64,000 nucleotides of DNA from assembly GCA_002842205.1 (NCBI GenBank), contig PHCI01000001.1, forward strand, positions 62,001 through 126,000, in the 5' to 3' direction. The stretch comes from Betaproteobacteria bacterium HGW-Betaproteobacteria-3. Its GTDB lineage: Bacteria > Pseudomonadota > Gammaproteobacteria > Burkholderiales > Burkholderiaceae_C. Below the pieces are notes generated by a model. That model searched no databases. It was not told the origin of the DNA and saw nothing but the letters and a program-made list of their open reading frames with translations. The position numbers and the translations under genes are program-made. Below are positions 26,630 to 35,114 of the stretch, in pieces. Position 1 is the stretch's first letter; each line of letters opens with the position of its first letter.

Positions 26630-27403
26630 TCAGTCTTCGAGCTCGGCCTTGGCCATGTCCACGTCCAGCCGCTCCATGGCGTCCATGGGCTTGGCGGCGG
26701 CCGCCTGCTCGTAGAGCTTGGTGGCTTCCTTCATTTTCTTGTCGCCTTCGAGCATGACCAGGCCGTTGGCGTATTCGACCATGGCGATGGCCGAACCCGG
26801 GTTGAGCTTGATCGCCTCCTGAAACAGCTTGAGCCCCGTGTCTTTCTTGGCGCCGTAAGTCATGCCGCCAATCAGCGCGCCCACCTTGTCGATGACTTCG
26901 GCATGGAACGCGGCCAGCGCGATGTGTGCGTCGGCGTGTTTGGGCTGCAGCTTGATGGCCTTTTCCAGCGCGTCCTTGACCTTGCCGCCCAGCCCCTGCG
27001 CCAGCGCCTTGGCCACGCTGATGCCCTGGCTGTAGCGGCCCAGCGCGTAGGCCTGCCAGTACCAGGCGTTGGCGTTCTTGGGGTCGGCGGCGGCTTGTGC
27101 CCCCGCACGTTCGGCCACCTCCATGAACAGTTCGAGCTTGGTCTTCTCTTTCTTCTCAAGGTAGTTGGCGTAAATGGAGGTGGCCTTGTTGGCCACCGTA
27201 AGGCCGTCGCCGCCGAGCTTGATCCCGGCCTCGGCGGCCTTCTGGAACTCGCCACTGTGAAACAGGGCCCAGGCCTCGAGCACCTTGGCGTCCTTGGGCA
27301 GGGGCTCCTGATCACCGGCATGCAGGCGTGACCAGTGCTTTTTGACGCTGGTTGCGTCAAACGGGTAGTCACCGGTGTGGGGGAAGGCGGTCCATTTGGC
27401 CAT
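26630..27403 (-). CDS. TPR-repeat protein, unknown function
   Basis: 257 residues from the ATG of MAKWTAFPHTGDYPFD, with AAGGAG 7 bases upstream. The longer open frame to 27853 is not needed. Helical repeats of tetratricopeptide type run from about residue 45 to the end (EAWALFHSGEFQKAAEAGIKL, NANAWYWQAYALGRYSQG, ALEKAIKLQPKHADAHIALAAFH, KLFQEAIKLNPGSAIAMVEYANG). No signal peptide, so probably a cytoplasmic scaffold. It sits downstream of a TetR regulator and a patatin on the same strand, with a 35-base gap to the regulator. The role is unknown. Confidence 0.82.
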   Translation of the reverse strand: MAKWTAFPHTGDYPFDATSVKKHWSRLHAGDQEPLPKDAKVLEAWALFHSGEFQKAAEAGIKLGGDGLTVANKATSIYANYLEKKEKTKLELFMEVAERAGAQAAADPKNANAWYWQAYALGRYSQGISVAKALAQGLGGKVKDALEKAIKLQPKHADAHIALAAFHAEVIDKVGALIGGMTYGAKKDTGLKLFQEAIKLNPGSAIAMVEYANGLVMLEGDKKMKEATKLYEQAAAAKPMDAMERLDVDMAKAELED

Positions 27404-27438
27404 GTGTGTCTCCTTTTTTGCGTCGGGCTTGTGGGGAA

Positions 27439-28101
27439 TCAGGTTGCGGGGTTCTGGTAGGCGCCGACCAGCCCCAGCAAATGCATGCGCTGTCCGGTTT
27501 CCAGGTAGGGCACCAGCAGGTTGAGCACGTGATGCGCGCCGCGCAGCAGTGCCAGTTGGGCGCTTTCGGGCTCCAGTGCGCGGCGCGGGTCGCGCACGTA
27601 TTCGTAACTCAGCCAGTAGGTCAGCACCACCACCATGCAGGTAGCGGTGGCCTCCACTTCGCGCGAGTCGATGTGGATGGCGCCGCTTCGGCTCATGCCG
27701 TCCAGCAGCGTGCGAACGGCACGGGTCTTGTTCTTGAGCACCCACTGGAAATGGGTTTCGAGCCGTCGGTTCTTGCTGAGCAGGTCGTTCAGGTCGCGGT
27801 ACAAAAAGCGGTACTGCCAGATCAGTTCGAACAGCGTGTGCATGAAAAACCACGCGTCTTCCACGTCGCGCACGCCGTCGCTGGCGTTGAGCAGCTCGCT
27901 CAGGGATCGCTCATAGCGGTCAAACAGGCTGTTGATCAGCTCGTCCTTGGCCGGGTAGTGGTAGTAGAGGTTGCCCGGGCTGATGTTGAGTTCGGCCGAG
28001 ATCAGCGTGGTCGACACATTGGGTTCACCGAACCGGTTGAACAGGTCGAGCGTGACCTCCAGGATCCGTTCGGCCGTTCGGCGGGGCGCTTTCTTGACCA
28101 T
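27439..28101 (-). CDS. TetR family transcriptional regulator
   Basis: 220 residues. The N-terminal helix-turn-helix is clear: RTAERILEVTLDLFNRFGE, then STTLISAELNISPGNLYYHYPAKDELI (residues 8-57). The C-terminal ligand domain is all-helical and Leu-rich. It lies between the patatin and TPR genes on the same strand, 29 bases after the patatin stop, suggesting cotranscription. Targets may include its own operon or the neighbouring phasin and fatty acyl-CoA reductase genes, which is an inference from context. Confidence 0.92.
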   Translation of the reverse strand: MVKKAPRRTAERILEVTLDLFNRFGEPNVSTTLISAELNISPGNLYYHYPAKDELINSLFDRYERSLSELLNASDGVRDVEDAWFFMHTLFELIWQYRFLYRDLNDLLSKNRRLETHFQWVLKNKTRAVRTLLDGMSRSGAIHIDSREVEATATCMVVVLTYWLSYEYVRDPRRALEPESAQLALLRGAHHVLNLLVPYLETGQRMHLLGLVGAYQNPAT

Positions 28102-28130
28102 GCAGGCTTACCCTTTGTGGTGGCGTGGCG

Positions 28131-29363
28131 TCATGCCGGCTTCTGCGCAGTGGCCACCCGCTGGCCCAGGTCGTCCAGCAGGGTTTGCAGTTGGCCGACA
28201 GCCTGGCCGATCCGGGTGGCGGGCAGTGGCGGGGTCAGCAGGCGGCGGTTCGGGTCGTCCAGCACGGCATGGTTGAGCCGGATGCCGTGGCGCGCCAGCG
28301 TGGCCGCCCAGCCGGTCTTGCGCGAGCGCAGCAACTGCCGGGTTTGCTGGTAGGCGTGCTCGGCCAGCGAGCGGCGCTGGCGGTAGCTGAAGGTGTTGGC
28401 CAGGTAAAGCTCGGGGTCGCGGTGGTCAGGCTCGATCAGCAGGATGTCCACGTTCGGGTAGGCCTGCGCATAGTGGCGCATGCCGAGTTCGAGCCGTGAA
28501 TGGATCATCGAGCGGAAAGTCTGGCTCAGCACCGCTGGCAGTCCGCCGTCGGCAATGCGGGGGATGGCACGCTGCCCGTCTTGCGCGGCGTGGCCCGCCG
28601 GATGCGGCGTGGCGTCAAACGGCACCAGCGGGTTCAGGCACAGCATGAGGTCGATGCCCTCGTCCATGGCGATCGAGGCGTGCATGGTTTTCTTCAGCGC
28701 GCCGTCCACATAGGACTGGTCGTCGATCGTGACCGGCGGGAACAGCCCCGGCAGCGCCGAGCTGGCCTGCACCGCCCGGGAAATGGGCACGTGGTCCCAG
28801 CCCGGCCGGCCGAACGGGGCGGATTCGCCACTGTCCAGGTGGGTGGCCACCAGCGTGAGACGGGTTTTGAGTTGGCGGAAATCGTTGGTGCGGCCCCCGC
28901 GCGAAAACAGCGCCGCCAGGCGGCGGTCCACCTCGTCGTTGGCGAACACGCCGGCCGGCAGCGCGGGGCCCAGGCGCTCCAGCGCGCTGATGAAAGACCG
29001 GCGCTCCACCAGCAGGCGCCACAACGCCGAAGCGGCCAGCCCGGGCAGCATGAGGCTGCGCCGCGCGAACTCGCCCCAGGCCGGCATCATCAGCCAGGAC
29101 GGATCGAACACCTCGGGTGAATCGGGATCGTTCTCGATGAAACCGGCGCACAGCTCGCGCGGCGTCATGCCGTTGGCCAACCCGGCGGCGATGAAGCCGC
29201 CGGCCGACACGCCGACGTAATGGTCCAGTTGGGTGAGGTTCAGGCCGTCCAGTGCTTCGTCCAGTGCGCACAACGCACCGATCTCGTAAATGGCGCCCAG
29301 CGGCCCGCCCCCGGCCAGGGCCAGGGCGATCCTGGGGGTGGAGCGTGAAGAGCGTCGGTTCAT
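28131..29363 (-). CDS. Patatin-like phospholipase
   Basis: 410 residues. The patatin catalytic dyad is visible: oxyanion loop GGGPLG (residues 18-23), nucleophile Ser53 in GVSAGG, and Asp220 in YVDGALKK. Such enzymes hydrolyse acyl esters of phospholipids or stored lipids. No signal peptide, so it is cytoplasmic or membrane-peripheral. It follows the phasin gene on the same strand but after a strong terminator, so it has its own promoter in 29364-29426. In this lipid-rich neighbourhood it could mobilise neutral lipid, or remodel membranes. Confidence 0.92.
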   Translation of the reverse strand: MNRRSSRSTPRIALALAGGGPLGAIYEIGALCALDEALDGLNLTQLDHYVGVSAGGFIAAGLANGMTPRELCAGFIENDPDSPEVFDPSWLMMPAWGEFARRSLMLPGLAASALWRLLVERRSFISALERLGPALPAGVFANDEVDRRLAALFSRGGRTNDFRQLKTRLTLVATHLDSGESAPFGRPGWDHVPISRAVQASSALPGLFPPVTIDDQSYVDGALKKTMHASIAMDEGIDLMLCLNPLVPFDATPHPAGHAAQDGQRAIPRIADGGLPAVLSQTFRSMIHSRLELGMRHYAQAYPNVDILLIEPDHRDPELYLANTFSYRQRRSLAEHAYQQTRQLLRSRKTGWAATLARHGIRLNHAVLDDPNRRLLTPPLPATRIGQAVGQLQTLLDDLGQRVATAQKPA

Positions 29364-29426
29364 GGACTGTCAGTGTAGGGGCGTCGAAGGCAAGTTTCTG
29401 CTGCGCCGCAACAAATGCAATGGGCG

Positions 29427-29453
29427 AAAAAAAGGGGCCTTGCGCCAGCCCCT
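29427..29453 (-). terminator. Intrinsic terminator of the phasin gene
   Basis: Read on the minus strand, AGGGGC (29453-29448) pairs with GCCCCT (29438-29433) across a 9-base loop and runs into seven Ts (29433-29427). It is 39 bases after the phasin stop. The remaining gap to the patatin start (29364-29426) shows nothing further. Confidence 0.85.
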
Positions 29454-29491
29454 GTTGTTTTCACCCGAAATCATGCCGGGTCCTGCACCCG

Positions 29492-30016
29492 TCAAACCGG
29501 TTTGCGGGGCGTGGCGCGCCGGGGGGCAGATTTTTTGGCCGCCGGCTTGGTCGCCGCAGCCCGGGCCGCGCGTGCGGGTGCCGTTTTGGCACTGGCGGGG
29601 GCCTTGCCCGAGAGTTTTTGCACGCTGGCGTTCAACGCGTCGATGCGGGCGATCAGGGCGTCCACGTCCTTGGCCGAAGGCACCCCAAGCTTGTTCAGCG
29701 CCTTGGCCACGCGGTCTTCAAAAATGTTCTCCAGCTTGTCCCACTGGCCCGAGGCGCGTGAGCTGATGTCCGTGGCCATGCTGGTCATCTTGCTGGTGGC
29801 TTCGGTGATTTTTTCCTCGGCCACCGACTGGGTCTTGCGCTGGATCGTCAGGCCTTCCTTGACCAGGGCGTCAAACACCTTGCCGCCCTCTTCCTGGGCC
29901 TTGGCAAAAGCCCCCAGGCCAGCCAGCCAGATTTGCTGGGCCGACTCCTTGACCGTGCCGGTCAGGTGCGAGCCGGATTTTTTGTCGGCGCTCAGTTTTT
30001 GAAGTTTCTTGACCAT
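29492..30016 (-). CDS. Phasin-type polyhydroxyalkanoate granule protein (PhaF/PhaI family)
   Basis: 174 residues from the ATG of MVKKLQKLSADKK, with GGAG 7 bases upstream. Residues 22-115 match the PhaF/PhaI phasin domain (ESAQQIWLAGLGAFAKAQEEGGKVFDALVKEG) and form amphipathic helices that coat storage granules. Residues 135-174 are an Ala/Lys/Pro-rich histone-like tail (KTAPARAARAAATKPAAKKS), as in PhaF, which can tether granules to DNA. It has its own intrinsic terminator. It is divergent from the fatty acyl-CoA reductase gene, so granules here might hold PHA or neutral lipid. Confidence 0.92.
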   Translation of the reverse strand: MVKKLQKLSADKKSGSHLTGTVKESAQQIWLAGLGAFAKAQEEGGKVFDALVKEGLTIQRKTQSVAEEKITEATSKMTSMATDISSRASGQWDKLENIFEDRVAKALNKLGVPSAKDVDALIARIDALNASVQKLSGKAPASAKTAPARAARAAATKPAAKKSAPRRATPRKPV

Positions 30017-30218
30017 GGGTGCTCCAGTCGGTTCGGGGGAATTTTGGCAGGCCACCCGGCCTGCCGCTTGCAACCACTCTACGCTGCCAGGCGCACCCGT
30101 TCTAGATGCAGCGTTCTAAATCGTGAGGGAGCGAACTCTAGCGCCTGCACGGGTTTGTGCTGAACCACGCCCGCGGACCTTTGGGCAAGAATGCAAGACT
30201 CATCAGTTGGAGGTCCCC

Positions 30219-32204
30219 ATGCAGTATTTCGTCACCGGCGCCACGGGTTTCATTGGCAAACGCCTCGTCAAGAAGTTGCTCGAGCGCAAGGGCGCGGTTG
30301 TGTATTTCCTGATTCGCGGCGAAAGCGCGGCCAAGGTGCCTGCGCTGCGGGAATTCTGGGGCGCCTCGGCCGCCCGGGTGATCCCGGTGCACGGAGACCT
30401 CACCGCCAAAAAGCTTGGCGTGGCCGCGGATGACATCAAAAAGCTCAAGGGCCAGATCGACCACTTCTACCACCTGGCCGCGGTGTATGACCTGGGCGCC
30501 GACGAAGCCAGCCAGATTGCCGTCAACATCGAGGGCACACGCCACACCGTCGAATTTGCCAAGGCCATCGACGCCGGCCATTTCCACCATGTGTCGTCGA
30601 TTGCGGCGGCCGGCTTGTATGAGGGCGTGTTCCGTGAAGACATGTTCGAGGAAGCCGAGAACTACGAACATCCGTATTTCCTGACCAAGCATGAGAGCGA
30701 AAAAATCGTCCGCAAGGAATGCAAGGTGCCCTGGACCGTGTTCCGCCCCGCCATGGTGGTGGGCGACAGCAGCACCGGCGAAATGGACAAGGTAGACGGC
30801 CCCTACTATTTCTTCAAGCTGATCCAGCGCATGCGCCAACTGCTGCCGCCGTGGATGCCCGCCGTGGGGCTGGAAGGCGGGCGCGTCAACATCGTGCCGG
30901 TGGATTTTGTGGTGAACGCGCTCGACCACATCAGCCACAAGACCGCCATCGCCAAAAAATGCTTCCACCTGGTGGACCCGACCGGCTACCGCGTGGGCGA
31001 CGTGCTCGACATCTTCAGCAAGGCGGCGCATGCGCCCAAGATGAACGTGTTTGTCAACGCGGCACTGCTCGGTTTCATTCCCAAGGCCGTCAAAAAGAGC
31101 CTGATGGCGCTGGCACCGGTGCGACGCATCCGCAATGCCATCCTCAAGGACCTGGCCCTGCCCGAGGACATGCTGACCTTCGTCAACTACCCCACGCGGT
31201 TTGACTGCCGCGACACGCTGGCCGCGCTCAAGGGCTCGGGCATCGACTGCCCCAACCTGCACGACTACGCCTGGCGCCTGTGGGACTATTGGGAGCGCCA
31301 CCTCGACCCCGACCTGCACATCGACCGCTCGCTGCGCGGCACCGTGGGCGGCAAGGTCGTGCTGGTCACCGGCGGCTCGTCGGGCATTGGCCTGGCGGCA
31401 GCGCACAAGTTTGCCGAGGCGGGGGCCACCACCATCATCTGCGGGCGCGACCAGGACAAGCTCGACGAAGCCTGCAAGGAAGCCAAGGCCAAGGGCTATG
31501 AGTTCGTGGCCTACACCGCCGACATTGCCGACATGGCCGATTGCGACCGCTTCACCCAGCTGCTGGCCGCCAACCACGGCGGGGTGGACTTCCTCATCAA
31601 CAACGCCGGCCGCTCGATCCGCCGCGCCATCGAATCCAGCTACGACCGCTTCCACGATTTCGAGCGCACCATGCAGCTCAACTACTTTGGCTGCCTGCGC
31701 GTCACCATGGGGCTGCTGCCCGGCATGGCGGCCAAAAAGCGCGGCCATGTGGTCAACATCAGCTCGATCGGCGTGCTGACCAACGCCCCGCGCTTTTCGG
31801 CCTATGTGGCGTCCAAGGCCGCGCTCGATGCCTGGACGCGTTGCGCCTCCAGCGAGTTTGCCGACGTGGGCATCAGCTTCACCACCATCAACATGCCGCT
31901 GGTGCGCACGCCCATGATCGCGCCCACCAACCTCTACAACAACGTGCCCACGCTGTCGCCCGAACAGGCGGCCGACCTGGTGGCGCAGGCCTGCATCTTC
32001 AAGCCGGTGCGCATTGCCACCCGGCTGGGCATTGCCGGCCAGGTGCTGCACGCGCTGGTGCCGCGCGTTGCGCAGATCGCCATGAACACCAGCTTTCGCA
32101 TGTTCCCGGACTCATCGGCCGCCAAGGGCGACAAGGCGGCCAAGCCGCAACTTTCGGCCGAAGCCATTGCCATGCAGCAGATGATGCGTGGCATCCACTT
32201 CTGA
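30219..32204 (+). CDS. Two-domain fatty acyl-CoA reductase (alcohol-forming, FACR)
   Basis: 661 residues made of two Rossmann reductase domains. The N-terminal one has TGATGFIG (6-13) and Tyr153-x3-Lys157. The C-terminal short-chain dehydrogenase has TGGSSGIG (384-391), Ser515/516 and Tyr529-x3-Lys533. Length and many stretches (VSSIAAAGL, FREDMFEEAE, TKHESEK, EMDKVDGPYYFFK, SSIGVLTNAPRFSAYV) agree with the Marinobacter fatty acyl-CoA reductase I recall, which turns acyl-CoA into fatty alcohol. TTGGAGGT precedes the ATG. No membrane helix is obvious. Together with the WS/DGAT gene upstream it would allow wax ester synthesis. It is divergent from the phasin gene. Confidence 0.9.
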   Translation: MQYFVTGATGFIGKRLVKKLLERKGAVVYFLIRGESAAKVPALREFWGASAARVIPVHGDLTAKKLGVAADDIKKLKGQIDHFYHLAAVYDLGADEASQIAVNIEGTRHTVEFAKAIDAGHFHHVSSIAAAGLYEGVFREDMFEEAENYEHPYFLTKHESEKIVRKECKVPWTVFRPAMVVGDSSTGEMDKVDGPYYFFKLIQRMRQLLPPWMPAVGLEGGRVNIVPVDFVVNALDHISHKTAIAKKCFHLVDPTGYRVGDVLDIFSKAAHAPKMNVFVNAALLGFIPKAVKKSLMALAPVRRIRNAILKDLALPEDMLTFVNYPTRFDCRDTLAALKGSGIDCPNLHDYAWRLWDYWERHLDPDLHIDRSLRGTVGGKVVLVTGGSSGIGLAAAHKFAEAGATTIICGRDQDKLDEACKEAKAKGYEFVAYTADIADMADCDRFTQLLAANHGGVDFLINNAGRSIRRAIESSYDRFHDFERTMQLNYFGCLRVTMGLLPGMAAKKRGHVVNISSIGVLTNAPRFSAYVASKAALDAWTRCASSEFADVGISFTTINMPLVRTPMIAPTNLYNNVPTLSPEQAADLVAQACIFKPVRIATRLGIAGQVLHALVPRVAQIAMNTSFRMFPDSSAAKGDKAAKPQLSAEAIAMQQMMRGIHF

Positions 32205-32322
32205 TGCGGTTTCGCCTTCAAACGTATCACGGCGTTGGTTCGCCTTGCCGTGCTACAGCAGGGTCTGCGGCTCCCGCCTTGTTTTACGCTTGAATGCAAA
32301 ACCGCAGGAGCCCCGTGGCGGG

Positions 32323-33219
32323 TCAGCGGTGGCGAACGCGCTCCAGGTGGGCGCGCAGGCTGTCGGCCAGTTCGGGGTTGGCCAGCGCCAGGTCTACCGT
32401 GGCCTCCAGATAGCCTTCCTTGCTGCCGCAGTCATAGCGCGTGCCGCTGTAGCGGTAGGCCCAGACCGGCTCGGTGCCCAGCAGGGCGGCAATGCCGTCG
32501 GTCAGCTGGATCTCGCCGCCCGCGCCGCGCGGCTGCGCGCGGATGCTGTCAAAAATGGCGGGCGTGAGGATGTAGCGCCCGGCCACCGCCAGCGTGGACG
32601 GCGCCGCTTCGGGGGCGGGCTTTTCCACAAAGGCATGGACGGCAGCACGTTGCCCGGTGCTGCCCCGCACGTCCACAATGCCGTAGCGGCGCGTGTGCTC
32701 GGGCGGCACGTCCTGCACGGCCAGCACGGTGCCGGGGGCGGCGGCATAGGCCTGCACCATTTGCGCCAGCACCGGGGGCGTGCCCACCATCAGGTCGTCG
32801 GCCAGCAGCACGGCAAAAGGCTCGTTGCCCACCAGTTTTTCGGCGCACAGCACGGCGTGGCCCAGGCCCAGCGCCCGCGGCTGGCGCACGTACACGCAGT
32901 CCATGTCGTCGGGCTTGATCGAGTGCACCAGCGCGAGCAGGCCGCTCTTGCCGGCCTCGGCCAGGCCGGCCTCCAGCTCGAACGCGGTGTCAAAGTGGTC
33001 TTCAATCGCGCGTTTGTGGCGGCCGGTCACGAAAATCATTTCGCGGATGCCAGCGGCATAGGCTTCCTCCACCGCGTACTGGATCAGCGGCTTGTCCACG
33101 ATCGGCAGCATTTCCTTGGGGATGGCCTTGGTGGCCGGCAAGAAGCGCGTGCCCATGCCGGCCACCGGGAACACGGCCTTGGTGATGGGGGCGGCGGAGC
33201 GGTGCATGGGGGTGTTCAT
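32323..33219 (-). CDS. galU: UTP-glucose-1-phosphate uridylyltransferase (GalU)
   Basis: 298 residues, the usual GalU size. The nucleotide-binding N-terminus [19 protein letters not shown] (residues 14-32) and [19 protein letters not shown] are diagnostic, with [13 protein letters not shown] and [12 protein letters not shown] further on. It makes UDP-glucose for surface polysaccharides. It is divergent from rfbB and marks the left edge of the polysaccharide cluster. The 118-base gap to the FACR gene on its left shows only imperfect inverted repeats. Confidence 0.96.
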   Translation of the reverse strand: MNTPMHRSAAPITKAVFPVAGMGTRFLPATKAIPKEMLPIVDKPLIQYAVEEAYAAGIREMIFVTGRHKRAIEDHFDTAFELEAGLAEAGKSGLLALVHSIKPDDMDCVYVRQPRALGLGHAVLCAEKLVGNEPFAVLLADDLMVGTPPVLAQMVQAYAAAPGTVLAVQDVPPEHTRRYGIVDVRGSTGQRAAVHAFVEKPAPEAAPSTLAVAGRYILTPAIFDSIRAQPRGAGGEIQLTDGIAALLGTEPVWAYRYSGTRYDCGSKEGYLEATVDLALANPELADSLRAHLERVRHR

Positions 33220-33348
33220 GGGTTGGGCGGTGGCGAGTGGGGGGCCGCTTGCCGTGCGGGGCGGTCAACCCCCGAGCGGGGCGGGTGGGCAAGGTGCAAA
33301 GGATAATACGGCCTCGGCTTTCATCCACAAAACGATCAGGGGGACAGT

Positions 33349-34407
33349 TTGATCCTTGTCACGGGCAGCGCCGGCTTCATTGGCGCCAATTTTGTGCTGG
33401 ACTGGCTGGCCGGGGGTGATGAACCCGTGCTGAGCCTGGACCAGCTCACCTACGCCGGCAACCTCGAAAACCTGGCGTCGCTGGAGGCCGACCCGCGCCA
33501 CACCTTTGTGCACGGCGACATTGGCGACACCGCCCTGGTGGCGCGCCTGCTGGCGGCACACCGGCCGCGCGCGGTGCTGAACTTTGCCGCCGAATCCCAT
33601 GTGGACCGCTCCATTCATGGGCCTGAAGACTTCATCCAGACCAACGTGGTGGGCACCTTTCGCCTGCTCGAAGCCGTGCGGGCCTACTGGAGCGGCCTGC
33701 CCGAAGCCGACCAGGCCGCCTTTCGCTTCCTGCACGTGTCCACCGACGAGGTGTACGGCTCGCTGGCGCCCGGCGCCCCGGCCTTCACCGAAGCCCACGC
33801 CTGCGCGCCCAACAGCCCCTACAGTGCCAGCAAGGCCGCCAGCGACCATCTGGTGCGGGCCTGGCACCACACCTACGGACTGCCGGTGCTCACCACGAAC
33901 TGCTCCAACAACTACGGGCCGTTTCACTTTCCTGAAAAACTCATCCCGCTGATGATCGTCAACGCGCTGGTCGGCAAGCCCCTGCCGGTGTATGGCGACG
34001 GCCAGCAGGTGCGCGACTGGCTGTACGTGAAGGACCACTGCAGCGCCATCCGTCGCGTGCTGCAGGCCGGCACCCCTGGCGAAACCTACAACGTGGGCGG
34101 CTGGAACGAAATGCCCAACATCGACATCGTGCACACCGTCTGCGCGCTGCTCGACGAATTGCGCCCCAAGGCCGACGGCAGCCGCTACGCCGCGCAAATC
34201 AGTTACGTGAAAGACCGCCCCGGCCACGACCGCCGCTACGCCATCGACGCCCGCAAGATCGAACGCGAACTGGGCTGGAAGCCGGCCGAAACCTTTGCCT
34301 CCGGCATCCGCAAAACCGTGCGGTGGTATCTGGACCACCCGGATTGGGTGGCCCATGTGCAAAGCGGGGCCTACCGTGAATGGGTGCAAACGCAGTACGC
34401 GGCGTGA
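33349..34407 (+). CDS. rfbB: dTDP-glucose 4,6-dehydratase (RfbB)
   Basis: 352 residues, second step of dTDP-L-rhamnose synthesis. TGSAGFIG (residues 5-12) binds [12 protein letters not shown] is the catalytic Asp-Glu pair region, and [10 protein letters not shown] holds Tyr and Lys. The first codon is TTG, with AGGGGG 5 bases before it, and no ATG or GTG could give a full N-terminus. It is the first of four rhamnose genes (rfbB, rfbD, rfbA, rfbC), each separated from the next by a toxin-antitoxin module, which is unusual for this otherwise compact operon. Confidence 0.95.
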   Translation: MILVTGSAGFIGANFVLDWLAGGDEPVLSLDQLTYAGNLENLASLEADPRHTFVHGDIGDTALVARLLAAHRPRAVLNFAAESHVDRSIHGPEDFIQTNVVGTFRLLEAVRAYWSGLPEADQAAFRFLHVSTDEVYGSLAPGAPAFTEAHACAPNSPYSASKAASDHLVRAWHHTYGLPVLTTNCSNNYGPFHFPEKLIPLMIVNALVGKPLPVYGDGQQVRDWLYVKDHCSAIRRVLQAGTPGETYNVGGWNEMPNIDIVHTVCALLDELRPKADGSRYAAQISYVKDRPGHDRRYAIDARKIERELGWKPAETFASGIRKTVRWYLDHPDWVAHVQSGAYREWVQTQYAA

Positions 34408-34413
34408 ATTCCG

Positions 34414-34434
34414 TGTAATATGTCAATGTAATAT
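34414..34434. promoter_or_regulatory. Direct repeat upstream of vapBC-1
   Basis: TGTAATAT occurs at 34414-34421 and 34427-34434, 13 bases apart, just before the antitoxin ribosome site. AT-rich repeats in this position are typical of autoregulated toxin-antitoxin promoters. The assignment is inferred. Confidence 0.4.
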
Positions 34435-34452
34435 CACACCGTGGAGAAGGCC

Positions 34453-34707
34453 ATGAGCACCACCGCCAAATTGTTCATGAGCGGGCGTAGCCAGGCCATT
34501 CGGCTGCCCGCCAAATTCCGCCTGAATGCGAACGAGGTACGGATCGAATCCGTGGGAGGGGGCGCTCTTTGGGTGCAACCCGAGAACCCCCCGGGGCAAA
34601 GCCTGGTGGAGTGGCTGGACGCGTTGTATCAAACCACCGATCCTTTGCCCGAGACTTTTCTCGCCGACCGCAACGATCCGCCAGCGCAACATCGCGACTG
34701 GTCTTGA
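34453..34707 (+). CDS. vapB: Antitoxin, VapB/AbrB type (module 1)
   Basis: 84 residues. The N-terminal half is an AbrB swapped-hairpin domain (AKLFMSGRSQAIRLPAKFR, residues 5-23) that binds DNA. The C-terminal half (SLVEWLDALY...ETFLADRND) should wrap the toxin. GGAGAAGG precedes the ATG, and an in-frame GTG at 34441 is less likely. It ends 8 bases before the PIN toxin gene. The pair is inserted between rfbB and rfbD. Confidence 0.88.
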   Translation: MSTTAKLFMSGRSQAIRLPAKFRLNANEVRIESVGGGALWVQPENPPGQSLVEWLDALYQTTDPLPETFLADRNDPPAQHRDWS

Positions 34708-34715
34708 CGGGTCGC

Positions 34716-35114
34716 ATGCGCCGCACCCTTGACACCAACATTTGCAGCTACGTGCTGCGCCGCCACCCCGTGGCCATGCTGGAACGTTTTACCGGGCTGG
34801 ACCGCGACCAACTCTGGCTTTCGGCCATTGTGGCCGCTGAACTGCGCTTTGGCGCGGCCAAACTCGCGTCAGTCCGTTTTTCTGCGGCGGTGGAGGCGTG
34901 GCTGGCGGGGTTTGACGTCCGTGCGTGGCCACCTGCGGCCACGCAACATTACGCCAGCATCCGGGTCGCACTGGAGCGCACCGGCCAACCGATTGGGGGC
35001 ATGGATCTGCTGATTGCCGCGCACGCCATGGCAGAAGACTCGGTACTGGTCACCAACAACGCCCGTGAATTCCTGCGCGTGCCGGGCTTGGCCCTGGAAG
35101 AATGGGCGCTGTGA
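34716..35114 (+). CDS. vapC: VapC toxin, PIN-domain ribonuclease (module 1)
   Basis: 132 residues, normal for VapC. The PIN acidic residues are present: Asp in RTLDTNICSYVL, Glu in VAAELRFGAAKL, and Asp in GGMDLLIAAHAM, followed by the SELVTNNAREF-type end (VLVTNNAREFLRVPGL). PIN toxins cut tRNA or rRNA when freed from VapB. All catalytic residues are intact. It overlaps the rfbD start by 13 bases, so rfbD translation may be coupled to the toxin gene. Confidence 0.9.
   Translation: MRRTLDTNICSYVLRRHPVAMLERFTGLDRDQLWLSAIVAAELRFGAAKLASVRFSAAVEAWLAGFDVRAWPPAATQHYASIRVALERTGQPIGGMDLLIAAHAMAEDSVLVTNNAREFLRVPGLALEEWAL

Noticed and set aside
30097-30117. CGTTCTA direct repeats, 14 bases apart, between the phasin and acyl-CoA reductase genes
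   Set aside because: Seven-base repeats in a 200-base gap are not strong enough to call a regulatory site without comparison to relatives.
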